Shown here piece after piece: positions 48,135 to 59,599 of a stretch of DNA of 64,000 bases (positions within the stretch are counted from its first letter, which is position 1; every line of letters begins with the position of its first letter). The position numbers were made by a program, and so were the translations under genes. The notes under the pieces are model-generated. The model saw nothing but the letters and a program-made list of their open reading frames with translations. It was not told where the DNA came from and ran no database searches. The stretch comes from Porogramme epimiltina (taxonomy: Eukaryota > Basidiomycota > Agaricomycetes > Polyporales > Polyporaceae). The stretch is from contig FTLJ01000249.1 in assembly GCA_900155495.1 (NCBI GenBank), positions 30,846 to 94,845 of the forward strand, given 5' to 3'.

Positions 48135-50373
48135 TTAATCAGCAACTTCCAAGGTATCAACAGCACTCGGAGTCAGTTCACTTTCACCTTCGACATCAGT
48201 AGTGACCCTAATGTTGATACTGGGAGGATATGCGTCATACACACTCTAAGGCGTTCGGGTGACGGGTAGCCATGATCAGGAATGTCGCGATACGTAGTCA
48301 CAGGGGACGACAAAGCTCACCTGAGGCGCATTCCACTGCTCTAGCGTCGCCATTCGGGCCGCTCTCGCGATGAGCTGTAGCCCATTTGCACCACACTCGT
48401 TGTGGATGTCGGCGAGAGGCGAGGGGGTCGTTGGGCGCGAGTTGAGGCTGAAATAAACCAGTCATAAGCTTAGAGATTACGGTTATACTCTCAGAATCTT
48501 ACACTGCAAGAAGAGTGTTCGCGTTCACTGAAGTACGCGCGTGAGCATGACGTACGAGTTCGTGCAACGCGGGAACGGTACATACGTCTTGTGGCTACAA
48601 TTCGGATTCCAATCCACCAGTTGCTGTTTGATGATGCAATGCTCTGATTGAAAGTCGGCATTAGTGTTAGTTAGAAGGAAGGGAATGCGAGCAACAACTC
48701 ACTGAAGTTAGCGTGATGAAGTCGAATACTCTGTATTACGACGCGCGTCACACATGTAGATCGTTCCTCCGAAACTAAAGGCTCGACGTACAGAACAAGA
48801 AACCCTAGCAGATGTCTGTCAGGTAAATAATGTAGGAACTGTAGCGAAAACGATTTACCAGTGTTTATGATATATATGAACGCCAAAGCTTGACATGAAC
48901 GCTTGCGTCCGCTGTGAGTTGGGACGAATTTGTTAGAGGGGCATGTCTTCGAAGGGTATGAATCTACGAATTACCTCTTAAAGCTCGCGGAATGTTCCCA
49001 GAGTACGATACACCACGAGCCGGTCAACACAAAATCGATGGCCCATGTTGAGGCAAGGCATGCATATGTGAGCCACTTAGACGGGCATTAGCCAAGGGCA
49101 ATTGACGACGCTGAGTTGACATGTCACCATCGCATCGTCGCCCCGGAGCTCTGAGAACTTAGGTATCTGAAAGCTGGGACAAAGCCTGGTCAAGAACACA
49201 CTTCAAATGAAGGTTAGGATAGTGGACTCACCCCTTGATGGTACTCGCTGGGGGCCCTTAAAATGAGCATTTATTTAGTTGAACAAAGGTGACACCGCCT
49301 CACCGATGGTAGTAGCTGTCATATACATGGGCGTCAGTCTTGCTCATAGATAGGGTTCTAAGAGAACCACACTCGCCTAGTTTCAGAGTGAGGAGGACAT
49401 ACTGGGAAGAGTCAACGAAACGAAGTCAGGCATCCGAGAGACAAAAGCGCATTTACCGAAGCTGCCGCTGCTAGCTTGAACTTGACCGAGACTACACAAA
49501 GTTACGCACGGTTTCACACGTGGATTAGGATGTAAGTAGTGACTATGACTACTCACTGAGGGAAATACGATGTGAAAAGAAGCTGGAAAGTTCAGTCAGT
49601 CAAGACGATACTGAACGTGGTGGATAGAGGAGCTCACATCTGCGAGGTTACAGATACCAGACTCTGTGAAGAGTCAACAAGGGTGAAGTATTTGAGGGGT
49701 AAGTAGCTTACGGAGAGTAAGAGGAGTATCTAAGGGCGAGATAATCAGCATCTACAATAGCCTAGTAGACGTATCATCCTTACGTCTAGCGAACTGGCAG
49801 TGAGATAAGTGCTCAATACACTCCGTCGATAATAGTGCTTGGAAGGACTTACGCCACATAATGATCCAATGCTCCCGCGTTACCAAAGTTCGTCACAAGA
49901 TAGTAGTAGCTTGACACAATCATCATGTTGGCAATGTGGACCCATGCTCAGTCGGAACGCGCTCACCATACATGCATGGACAAAATGACATGGACGGTAT
50001 CGAGCGCTCTAGTTGCTCCATGAGCCTTCCTACAAACGGAGGGGTGGATTCTGGAGAGAAACTCACAGGACTTGAAATACCTAGTCCGCGGAATAGCCCT
50101 AAGTGTCGCGACAATCAGGAGGAGTGTCAAAACACCCACTATGAATTGTATTGCGCGATTGTCCACCCAATGCGCCCGGGTATATCGGTATCCTTGGTGT
50201 AACGTAACTCCATACAGCCTGAAGAAGGTTATGTTGGCGAGTGACGGCCAGAGATAAGGTTCGTGCACTCACAAAAGGCCGAAGAAAGCTCCTGATAGAA
50301 GGGGCCCTATCGCGTCTCCGTTAACACTTGAGGGGTATCTGGCTTGAAATCTGGCAGTCTGGGCGACACTCAT
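48135..50373 (-). CDS. DUF6534-type multi-pass membrane protein (copy L)
   Basis: Complete chain from ATG 50373 (MSVAQTARFQARYPSSV) to TAA 48135-48137. Landmarks: GPLLSGAFFGLLLYGVTLHQ, LALDTVHVILSMHVCYYYLV, the 10 bp exon TTCGCTAGAC, the 18 bp exon ATACTCCTCTTACTCTCC, FFSHRISL, a 35 bp exon, the 12 bp exon CTACTACCATCG, the 16 bp exon CGAGTACCATCAAGGG, FQIPKFSELRGDDAM, WLTYACLAS, IYIINTG, WWIGIRIVATR and NANTLLAVLNSRP, then ATLEQWNAPQ and TTDVEGESEL. One intron (after the 25 bp exon) starts with GC. Exon sizes match K and M, its closest relatives. It shares a 1.56 kb divergent upstream region with E. No defects found. Confidence 0.76.
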
Positions 50374-51933
50374 GGTGGGAGAGGCGTAACGCGCATCTAG
50401 CGTGCGGGTCCTCCTGCAAATACTTAAGTAAGTGCATGGAAGGATCGCGAAGGCAGAGCGATTATTCGGTTTCACATCAAGATGTTCGATTAATGTTAAC
50501 GTTGCGTATGAGATTCTGGAGAATGTATTCCCTATAAGCATACACCGCGTCATGATATACCATGGTGTACTGATCGGAACAGGCTACTGACCAAGTTGGT
50601 TGAAGCAGCCGCTGGCGCCATCTTCTGTCATCTCTAGGTAATGATATCAGTATCATACGAGCACTTCCATCCCACGAAGCCTCACCATAGGCATTGCATA
50701 GTCCAAAACAATCAAACGTGAACCGGGAGCCCTTGCGCCGGAGCGGTCAGGCATGGTCTCAGTGACAGGGATGCATTGGCGTCTATGGTACCATATACGG
50801 CAGGCGACCGCTTGGGATCCTAGCATGCGCAAACAATCAAATTGTCTTCCAACGGTGACGTCATCATCTCTATCTTCGTCTTCTCCGCTCGTCCCATCGC
50901 GCCAATCCCCTCTCGCTGCTCTCTTCGTCGCTTCATCATGTCTCGCCCCCAGTCAGAACGCCAGACAGAGCGCTAGAGAACCTGCCCTCCGGCCAAGATG
51001 TCTAATCTGATTACGTAAGGGCGCGGGTCAACGACGACGCATTTTCCTCGTTTGGAGAGTGTGTTGCATCCGGTAAGATATGTCATATCGATAATTCTCG
51101 CTAGTGTGAACACCGTCCTTTCTTACACCAGGGGACGTTCGAGATCAGACTCCGTTGCGTTCTTTCAAGCTATCAGGACGATTAACATAGTCCCAGGATT
51201 CGGTGAGTATACCCTCATGACGTCTCGTTCCGATCGTTAACTTCTTCCTAAGCCCCCCCTCAGAACTCTAAGCCCCCATTTGGACGATCTGGGAATTGTG
51301 CCACTCACGAAAATAGCGTCTCTTGCATGCTGCCGGCAGCAAAAAGACCGGTCAAGCAGGTCGTTAGGGACGTTTGGTTCGGGGTCGGTGGATGAACAGA
51401 TGGAGGACTTCCAAGGAGCACGGGGCTATGCATTTCTGTATGGTACGCACAGCGCAAATATATCTTCTTGCCCCCTATATCCCGTCAATAATCCGCCGCT
51501 GACGTCGGAGAAGCGCCTATCTGTCTTCTACACTTCTCCGACGTCATCGCGCTGCATAGCGCTCGGACATTCTGCAGCTCAACATGAGTTCGCTCCCGTC
51601 ATTATTCCTCCATCTCATCAGTTCGAGACTGAGATTGGACTACACTCTCCCCTTCTCGTTCAAGAGACGACGTTGCGCGGCGTCGTCGATGCTACGCAGT
51701 GGGCTTAACGAGGCAGAGGGGAACGAAGGGCCTGGAAGCATTGTTATCTGACTCTCCAATCCGCGGTCTGTGCATGGTCAGCTGGTCATTTCCCTGGACG
51801 TTTTCCCATGTCATCTCGCGACAGGGTAGACGTGTATTGCCCACCGCTGCAGCGATATATGCGCGCTGAATAGGGCTGCCATCGTCCATCGTCCCTCCCC
51901 TTTCTCTCACTTATCCTTTTCAGTACCATAGTG
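50374..51933. promoter_or_regulatory. Divergent upstream region shared by copies L and E
   Basis: The two start codons face away from each other across this region. Its E-proximal 1.2 kb is duplicated at 14850-16021 upstream of the decayed copy B. An uninterpreted open frame of 142 codons (51280-51708 +) lies within; its counterpart at 15.5 kb has an in-frame stop, so I do not call a gene. Confidence 0.45.
50856..50863. promoter_or_regulatory. CRE-type palindrome TGACGTCA
   Basis: Perfect palindrome, conserved with 15016-15023 in the partner block. Two further GACGTC words follow at about 51493 and 51540. Candidate bZIP site for L and/or E. Confidence 0.4.
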
Positions 51934-54028
51934 ATGGCCGTCGACTCTACTCTTGGAGTCGCTTTTGTCGGGTGTCTAGTTTCTACCGCGTAGGTCGCCT
52001 ATGCAAACATGTTGACACGCTTGACGCATCTCTTCCCAGATTGTATGGCGTGACCTGCCTCCAGACCTACATATATTATCAGCACGGTAACAAGGACGGA
52101 CGATTGCTGAAGAGCTTAGTGAGCGTCGATCCACCTGTCATGATGCCGCGGCACATACCTAACACTGGTCACAAATAGGTTGCGGTACTGTAGTACGTAC
52201 ACACATGGTCTTATCTCGTGCATTGCTACATGAAGAGCTCCTATCAGCGTCCTCGACACTGCCCACGTGTTCTTCGTTGGGCATTCCGTATATTGGTCGG
52301 TTCGGTTTGCCTATGTCCGTCCGTACACTGGCCTAACTGCGGCACAGGTGGACGATTACGCACTTCAATGACCCGTCTGCCATTGCGCGTGTGCCTTGGT
52401 AAGTGGTGTGAATCATTACACGAACTAACGAAGACAATCTGATCACACACACAGGAGTATCTGCGTGAGCACCTCGTGTGCGACCCGTTCACGCCTATTC
52501 TCACTGTCCACTCTCTAGGCTGGCATCCTTGTTACGGTTCGTAGGCGGAGTTTCTTCGCTTGTTGGAGCCTCTTGCGCTGACATCTCGTTACAACCACTA
52601 GACAACAAGCGATACACCCATACGCTGGTCCGCTCTTCCCTGCTGATAAATGGCAGAATTGGCTGACTTGGCGGCAGTTTCTTCACGTACCGAATTTGGA
52701 TATGTGAGCGTTGACAAGTTCGTTGACCAAACCTGGGGGTGACGACTGCATCTCAGTAAGCCGTAAGAATAAGCTTCTCTGCATCCCGTTGGTGAGACTT
52801 TCCCCACTTGTGTGCAATATGACTATCCTGACCATTCCGACCTGACCATCAGGCCTTCTTGCTGGTCGTTATATGGAGTGAGTCACATTCTGGGCGCTCT
52901 GATCGGCGTTGAGCTGACGCTCTGCGATGTGTCCGCAGCCGTCGGTATCAGTAGGTCTCTGCGTGTTCCACTGTCAACCCAAGCTGATAGCCTGCGCAGC
53001 TTTTGCGATCAAAGGGTGCTTAATTGTAGCGTACGAAACTGTCGAAGGCGCTGACGTGTCCCTAGGTTCTCCATATCGAACTTTGCGAGCGCACGAAAGT
53101 TCAATGTGAGTTTTTGTTTGTCGATACTCTGCGGGTCTGAGGTTCCCGCTGCACGATCCGTGATCTTGTACTGACATCTCGACTCAGGCGATCATGGAAA
53201 CGCAGCTCGGGCTCGTTGTCCTCGACGACGTCTCAGTTGCCGCATCCCTCTGCTACTTCTTGTACAGAGCACGCAACGGTGTTCTCAATCGCAAGTGAGC
53301 TCATTACATCTGCCTCATCTGCTAATCTGAACTGCGTTTGCAGAACTAGCTCCATCATCAATATCCTTGTAATGTACGCCATCAACACAGGCCTCATCAC
53401 GAGGTGAGTCAAACGATCTCCCTCTCTGACGTTGACACGTGTCACTCACAACGTTACCTTGTTCTAGTTTGGTGATATTGGGTTGTTTAGTGGCTGTATG
53501 TTCATGTTATCCCGGCAACAGTATGGACATGGACTGACTCGATGCCTTCAGTGGGGAGTGCTCTCTGACCCTCTGGTTGCTGTTGGGAGTACGTTGCTAC
53601 GTTGCTGCCTCTCCGAACTGCCTCTAACAGCACACTACCTACCAGTCTATTTCTCCACCACGAAGTGTGAGCAGTCTGCGGTCTCTGCCCCTGCCTCTTC
53701 TAACCGTCCCGTATAAGTTTATCTCAACGCCTTCTTGGCGACGTGGGTGTCCTTACTTCCCCCTCTTGACTCGATTCTGACTATGCAGTCATCTCGTCAG
53801 GCTCAATGCACGCGAGGGTTTGCGGGATCTTGGTGTCGCCGGCACCCCAATCACGCTTCCCGTGTTCTCTACTCATATCGAAGCAAACTCTATCCCCCTT
53901 TCTCTAGTTCCGGGATCCCAGACGGCACCAGCGGTGAGCATCTTCTTCCTCGAGGATGCATTCATACGAACCTAATGCCCCTTTAGGAGATCTGCGTCCG
54001 AGTGAGTACTGAGGAGTACAAGGTCTGA
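51934..54028 (+). CDS. DUF6534-type multi-pass membrane protein (copy E)
   Basis: Start MAVDSTLGVAFVGCLV lacks the longer N-terminal extension of A, D, L and M. Then LYGVTCLQTYIYYQHG, VLDTAHVFFVGHSVYW, the 10 bp exon GAGTATCTGC, the 18 bp exon GCTGGCATCCTTGTTACG, CFFTYRIWI, the 35 and 25 bp exons, the 12 bp exon CCGTCGGTATCA, the 16 bp exon CTTTTGCGATCAAAGG, FSISNFASARKFN, VAASLCYFLYRAR, MYAINTG and LNAREGLRDLG, ending in VSTEEYKV and TGA 54026-54028. Two joints in 53.58-53.77 kb (before the LNARE exon) have several possible splice choices. Copy B is its decayed duplicate. Unknown function. Confidence 0.7.
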
Positions 54029-54324
54029 GACTATACTGTACGGCGATGAGGAATGTATACGTCTATGTACCTTATTTATCAAGTGCTCCAAATGCCAAGG
54101 TGTTTTTGGAAGCGGATCTGATAGCGTTTTATCTCCGGGCCCAACCGTCAGCCTTCCGCTGGTATGGGGGAGAACAGCCCCTGGGGCTGACCACACGAGA
54201 CGCCCATTGGGATCTTATGGTATGATGTTCACTTCCATGCCTACATGACACTGATTCTTCATTCTTCGGATTAATAAGTGGTTGAACAAGATGATCACAT
54301 TCGCCTTCTAACAGGTGTCAAAGG

Positions 54325-54334
54325 CTATATATAA
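54325..54334 (+). promoter_or_regulatory. TATA box of copy M
   Basis: TATATATAAA about 160 bp upstream of the start codon at 54494. Confidence 0.4.
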
Positions 54335-54493
54335 ATGTGGCGTCTCCTTCAGTTGCCTAGTCACCTTAGTACGGGAAGGCTTCACAGGCTTTGTGGATTC
54401 AATACCGTTCGGGTCAATCGGTTCCGTCAAGGATGATAGGGTGGCGTATTCGTATATAATGCGGCTCATTCTCAAGCGGCCACCCCCAAACAC

Positions 54494-56713
54494 CATGGCA
54501 AGCATCCCTGACATTGCAGGTACCTTTGGGATCCCGGGGGAGTCTATCTGGCAATCTTATTTCAATCGCTCGTACGGTGCAATTCTGATTGGGACGTTCT
54601 TCGGTCTCATGTGAGTATTTGCATCGAATGAAGTCGCACTCCATCACTGAGGCCCGCCCATAGTCTATATGGGATATTGCTACACCAAAGCCATAGGTAT
54701 TGGAAAGTGCACTCAGCGACAGACCCTTACTTCATCCAAAGCATAGTGAGCTAGTGCCTCTATGCCATGCACGATTTATTTTAACTCGTCTACCTCCATG
54801 CAGGTGTTTGCGATCCTGTGGGTTTACATTGGAGCATACACCGTCTCCTCTGACAACACCTCCTAGTATCCTAGAGACAACCCATACAATCATGACGATG
54901 CACGTTTGGTATGTAGTACCTCAACGTTACATCTGATGTATCTCAACCGTATCATAGCTACACCTACCTTATCATCAACTACGAAAAACCTTTGTTATTG
55001 CTGAATAACTTGTGGTCCGTGACCCATCGCGTGCTCTTATGTTCTGACCCTTTGACACACTCTTTTTAGGTCTCTGGATGTGAGTGCACGTCTTATAGGA
55101 TCACCCTTAAGGTTTTGAACATTCTCTGGGTAGATGATTTACTTCGTCGCAGTACGTACCGCAATTTTGACTCAGCCCGATCTGCATTGACGGCACATTG
55201 TCTTCAGAGCCTGATAGCCTGCACCTCGCAACTGTGAGCCTTTTCATTCCACGTCAAACATACCCTAATATTTGCCTCCCCAGGTTCTTTGCGCGGCGCG
55301 TATCCGTCAGTAAGTGCATCCTAAAGACGGAATCCAATCCTATTTTCAACCCGGAACCAGTTTCTTTCAGATACGCAGTCGCTGCAGGAGTAGCAGTGAG
55401 TGCCACGAATATGAGAAATGGACCTAAAACTCAAACGTTATTCACGCGTTCAGGCCTTTCTTCTTCTAGTGAAACTGGGTAAATACAGGCTCTGTATCCC
55501 CCGCTATGCCTTTGAGAGCTCATCAGTCTGCTTTTCCGGAACTACAGTCACTAGCACCGGTATTTATCTCCTAACACGCGCATTTTTACCCAAACTGATC
55601 CTGTGTTTCACAGCTTTCACTGCTATAGGGTACGTTGCACATCTCTATGAGAGCAATAGCAGTACAACAATGTATTAAGTGGAATCTGCTCAGATTCAGA
55701 ACCTCCTCGCTCGTCTCGTTAGACACGAATGATATAGTAAGCCCTCTACCTTGAAATGATGAATGCCACTCAATTGGCCATTTAGTGGCTTATCGACATG
55801 ACCCTTGTAGCTGCAACACTTGTGGACGTCATCCTTACAGGCTCCTTGGTCAGCGTGATTTGGAGGGGGTCCTCGGTGAGAGACGGGTAAAGTCCTTTAC
55901 AAGACACAACGATATGGCGCTGAACGGCTCTGCGCTCCAGGAGCAGGTCGTGGTACAAGCTCATAGTGTTGTACACCGTAAACACTGGTGAGTATACATG
56001 GGGTCGTACTGTACCGGTTTTCTAAAGTCGTACATGCAGGATTTCTCATATTGTAGGTATCTCCTTATTCACCGTCCTGGGCGCAGCTCATGATCACCTG
56101 TAAGTGTATTTGATCTCGCAACCGTCGCCTTGGTATGTCATTTCCGGGCTCTATGTTCTACAGGCACTCTTTAATGCTTGACGCAGGCCATGAAGTTTCC
56201 TTTAGAGGGATGTTGGGTGGCACTTAACATAACTACGTCCAGGTGTAAGTACTAAATATCCAGGTCGGATTCAGGCTGTGTACCATTTAACGACTGGCTT
56301 AACTCCGATAGTGTACGCAAATACACTCCTGAGCGTGTGAGTCCCATTATATTCTTACGGTGCAACACATCATTGAAATTCGCTCGTACATTTCAGCCTG
56401 AACTCACGCCAATTAGCATCGAGTCTTGATGTTCGAGTATACGTCGGATCCGACGACCTGGGGCGCGGTTTTATAGCGCGTACCCATCGGCAAGAGACGA
56501 TCCAACGCTGGAACATCCCACAGGCGAGTTTTTCCCTTGTGCACAACCATCGGCCAATGTCGACGTCCTTTATAGAATCCTGATAGGCCAAATCCTGAGA
56601 GAATCAATGTGCAGATATCCACAGACGTCGAAGGTGACAACGAGGATACGAGAACAGTATCAAGTGGGAGCGAGATACACGCTAGAGATAAGGAGGTTTC
56701 CGAGATGGTCTAG
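54494..56713 (+). CDS. DUF6534-type multi-pass membrane protein (copy M)
   Basis: From MASIPDIAGTFGIPGES to TAG 56711-56713, about 20 exons. Landmarks: SYGAILIGTFFGLILYGILL, ILETTHTIMTMHVCYTYLI, the 10 bp exon GTCTCTGGAT, the 18 bp exon ATGATTTACTTCGTCGCA, LFFARRVSV, ISFRYAVAAGVA, the 25 bp exon ending in AAACTGG, the 12 bp exon TCACTAGCACCG, a 16 bp exon, FRTSSLVSLDTNDI, DVILTGSLVSVIWRGS, IVLYTVNTG, VYANTLLSV, LNSRQLASS and STDVEGDNEDT. The intron after the RWNIPQ exon starts with GC (GCGAGT). The joint after the YTVNTG exon (56.05-56.19 kb) is unresolved: the expected 13 and 28 bp exons do not separate cleanly. Closest to L and K. Confidence 0.68.
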
Positions 56714-57309
56714 CAGATCTATGTCAATACACGACCACCTGTACGGAAGGAAGATAAACAGGTCATATCTCAGCGGTGCTTATCCTCACTTCATAGCCAC
56801 GTAGTACTACAATTGCTTGTGTTGTCGGAAAGCGGACGGTGTCGGCATACTTCGAGCGCTCATAGCACAATATACAACATGACCATCACAGAATTATCGC
56901 AGCCCTTGAGCTAGGAAGTAACAAATAAGATAGAGGACTATTCCCACACGCGTTCAGATAGACAATTCAGAAGCGTTGGCGGACGGTAGGTGCATAGTGC
57001 ACGTGACTTGCAACGTCAAGGAGGTGGAGACGCGCTTGCAGCTCTGTTCCCCGGTCTCCTGATGCAGTGCGTGTCTTCTGTCACTGCCGTCGGTTTCGTA
57101 CATCTACCTCCATGATAGAACGTCTGTGTTACTTGTGCCACACAAGCCGGTGCCTGAACACTGCTCTCCTGCAACATTAGGGTCCTGAGTCTTCCTGTTG
57201 CGTATATACTAAACGACGGTCTCCTACTTCTCATCGCCAATGGGGCTAGGTCCAGGGGCTATCATTGGTGAATGCATCTATTACAACAGTTGGGACATTT
57301 AGTCAGTAC
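56714..57309. other. 3' flank of copy M
   Basis: No gene or repeat recognised before the TIR element at 57319. Confidence 0.35.
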
Positions 57310-57318
57310 GTTTACCCC
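57310..57318 (+). repeat. Target site duplication, left (GTTTACCCC)
   Basis: A 9 bp direct repeat identical to 58850-58858, abutting the inverted ends of the element. Confidence 0.75.
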
Positions 57319-57334
57319 GGGCTGGCATAATTTT

Positions 57335-57440
57335 GCGCAGCCGTGCGCAACGGTGCGCAACGGTGCGCACTCGTGCGCACTGCGTGCGCCGCCGTGCGCC
57401 ACCGTGCGCCACCGTGCGCAGGCCCGTGCGCGCGCTTGCG
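57335..57440. repeat. TGCGCA-rich minisatellite, left array
   Basis: Tandem units like CGGTGCGCAA and CCGTGCGCCA, strongly GC-rich in an AT-rich setting. TGCGCA is its own reverse complement, so the array is dense in short inverted repeats. Confidence 0.8.
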
Positions 57441-58009
57441 CGGGCAGTCGTCGGCCTAAGTCCGAGAATGTAAAATGAGGCATACACTGTACTTAAACCG
57501 ATAGCTGCTCATATTAATGGCTCACTTACGATAGATCCGGGGCGAGACAGGCTCAGAGGTTTAAACTTAAACATGCTGCGTCAGCCTTAAGTTCCCATAG
57601 GATTCCTGAATGAAGTTGTTCTGTGCATTAAGAAATGTGATGGAATATGTTGAGACCAGTCTAGTTGGACGGAATGAGGTGTAGTATCTGATTTACATCT
57701 GACTGCATGCTCTCAATCCATCCCAAACTTAGTGAGAAATTCAATGTCGCGCGCCCCTAGCGGGCGTGGTGCTTCACCTGCCATTTAAGGCAGAAACTCT
57801 TCGAACTGACGCGGCTGAGCTGGGTGTTGCAAGAGGCTCCTTACCACCAAGACACGCCTTGCAATACACGTAAACTAACTACAGTGATACATATACTATA
57901 CTATTCTTCAGTCAAGTCTAGATCTTGTAGCCCAGTTCGTTAAGCGGAGAATGTTACGCGTGCCTAAAGCTCGGATAGTAAGATTGTTAGTAGAGTAATT
58001 ATAATCGTG

Positions 58010-58275
58010 CACAGGGGCGCGCCCGATTGTTTGCACTCGTGCGCGTCCGTGCGCATGAGTGCGCAGCGTTGTCCGGACCCGTGCGCCATCGTGCGCACCC
58101 GTGCGCACTCTTGCGCCACCGTGCGCACCCTTACGTTACCGTGCGCACTCGTGCGCACCGGCGCTTGTAGCCATGCGCACCGGCGCTCAAGCCCGTGCGC
58201 ACGCGTGCGCAACCGTGCGCACCAGCGCTCAAGTGCGTGCGCACGCGTGCGCAAGTGCGTGCGTACTTGGGCGCA
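58010..58275. repeat. TGCGCA-rich minisatellite, central array
   Basis: More than 15 diverged units (CCGTGCGCAC, CTCGTGCGCA, ACCGGCGCT). Longer and less regular than the outer arrays. Confidence 0.8.
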
Positions 58276-58734
58276 CTCTGACATCGACGTCACTGTCCCT
58301 CGACAATACTAAATTAGGTGATGTTTTTGACCCTTGATGTAGGACATTCACGTCAATTTATTCCTTCATTGAATAGACTCCAAGGCTCATTGGTAACGGG
58401 CTGGAACGGCGCATGTACTCAGTGCTACTTACCTCATCTTATTTTATCTGATCGCACGTACGCTTTCCTTTTCAACACCCCCTTTCTTGTGCCTTACTTT
58501 CTATCCTCTTCATCTCGTTCACATCCCATGATTTATGCTACAACATATAGTACATAGTACTAGGGCAGATGTAAGGCGAAAACCCAGTGATATGGCTGAG
58601 ATATTCCATGCGACTAACAAAGACGACGATATACAATGAGATTTTGTAGATACAACTACCTGAGCACGCTATATAACGAAAAGGACTACCATACGATGTC
58701 ATAAGGACACTCATGTACATAGGACTCTCTGCTT

Positions 58735-58835
58735 GTCAGTGCGCCACCATGCGCCACCGTGCGCCACCGTGCGCAACTGTGCGCAACTGTGCGCAGCCGT
58801 GCGCCATTTGCGCACGGCTGGGCACGGTTGCGCAA
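58735..58835. repeat. TGCGCA-rich minisatellite, right array
   Basis: Units CCGTGCGCCA and CTGTGCGCAA leading into the right inverted end of the element. Confidence 0.8.
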
Positions 58836-58849
58836 AATTCTGGTGGCCC

Positions 58850-58858
58850 GTTTACCCC
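58850..58858 (+). repeat. Target site duplication, right (GTTTACCCC)
   Basis: Partner of 57310-57318. Confidence 0.75.
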
Positions 58859-59599
58859 TTGAAGTTCTCGAGAACGTGTCTGATAAGTAACGTAAAGTCG
58901 CTTAGGGTCATGGACGGTCTTCTCGAAGTCATATTCTCTTTAAGTGTCACAGAATGGCTCGATCTCTCCTTTGTCACAAAATAAGATCCGGTGGACCAGG
59001 GACCCAACATTGTGAAGAAGGTTAAACAGGTAGGACTGCGGCGGGGGGAATGTGATTGCTAGATACGTCTCACGCAGTCGAACGAGCGCGGTGGCGCTGT
59101 TAGCGTAAGTGCGCTATTTAGAAACACTAAACCCTGACCTCGGGCTGTGTCGTTCTCGCACCGTATGACGTCTTTTTGTTGGCACGTAGAAGGCAAGGGT
59201 CCACGTTTGACAAGAGCGCTCCGCTTCGGAGCTATGTTACCTGCTGGGCAATGGACAGGACGGAAGCGATGAGGGCGCAGCGTTTCCCATGACAGGTAAC
59301 TTCTTCCCGAGGAATCATCAAATTTTACCGGAACTGTAGGCTTCCAAGATGTTGGCATCTCGCTTGCTCCAATCCGAAAATGGTCCCGGCCACCGCTGTG
59401 AGTCATCGCTGCCATCTTCTCGACCCCATGCGGACGTCCATGTGCTCTTCGGAAGGCCAAGTATAAGTTGCGGCGGTTCCGTGGGAAATAGCAGCCGCTT
59501 GTGCCCGGTTATGAGTAGAGCGTGTGCGTCTCTACTGTTAGACAGGACCTCACAGTCCGTGGCTGACCCCAAACCCCTTTCTAGTTTACGCCAACGTTC
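58859..59599. other. Upstream region of copy G
   Basis: GC-richer stretch with open frames on the minus strand (59059-59626) and no domain signal. Should contain the promoter of copy G. Confidence 0.35.

Larger units (their letters stand above)
57319..58849. mobile_element. 1.53 kb non-autonomous TIR element with TGCGCA arrays
   Basis: The left end is GGGCTGGCATAATTTTGCGC; the right end, reverse complemented, is GGGCCACCAGAATTTTGCGC. A perfect 9 bp duplication (GTTTACCCC) flanks it, the length usual for Mutator-like elements. Three clusters of a roughly 10 bp unit around CCGTGCGCA/CCGTGCGCC lie at 57335-57440, 58010-58275 and 58735-58835, the outer two inside the ends and the middle one internal. 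No transposase frame is present; open frames across the arrays are repeat translations. It lies between copies M and G, touching neither. Confidence 0.75.

Noticed and set aside
57335..58835. CRISPR-like or protein-coding interpretation of the TGCGCA arrays
   Set aside because: Units are about 10 bp without spacers, in a fungal genome, and translated frames are simple repeats.
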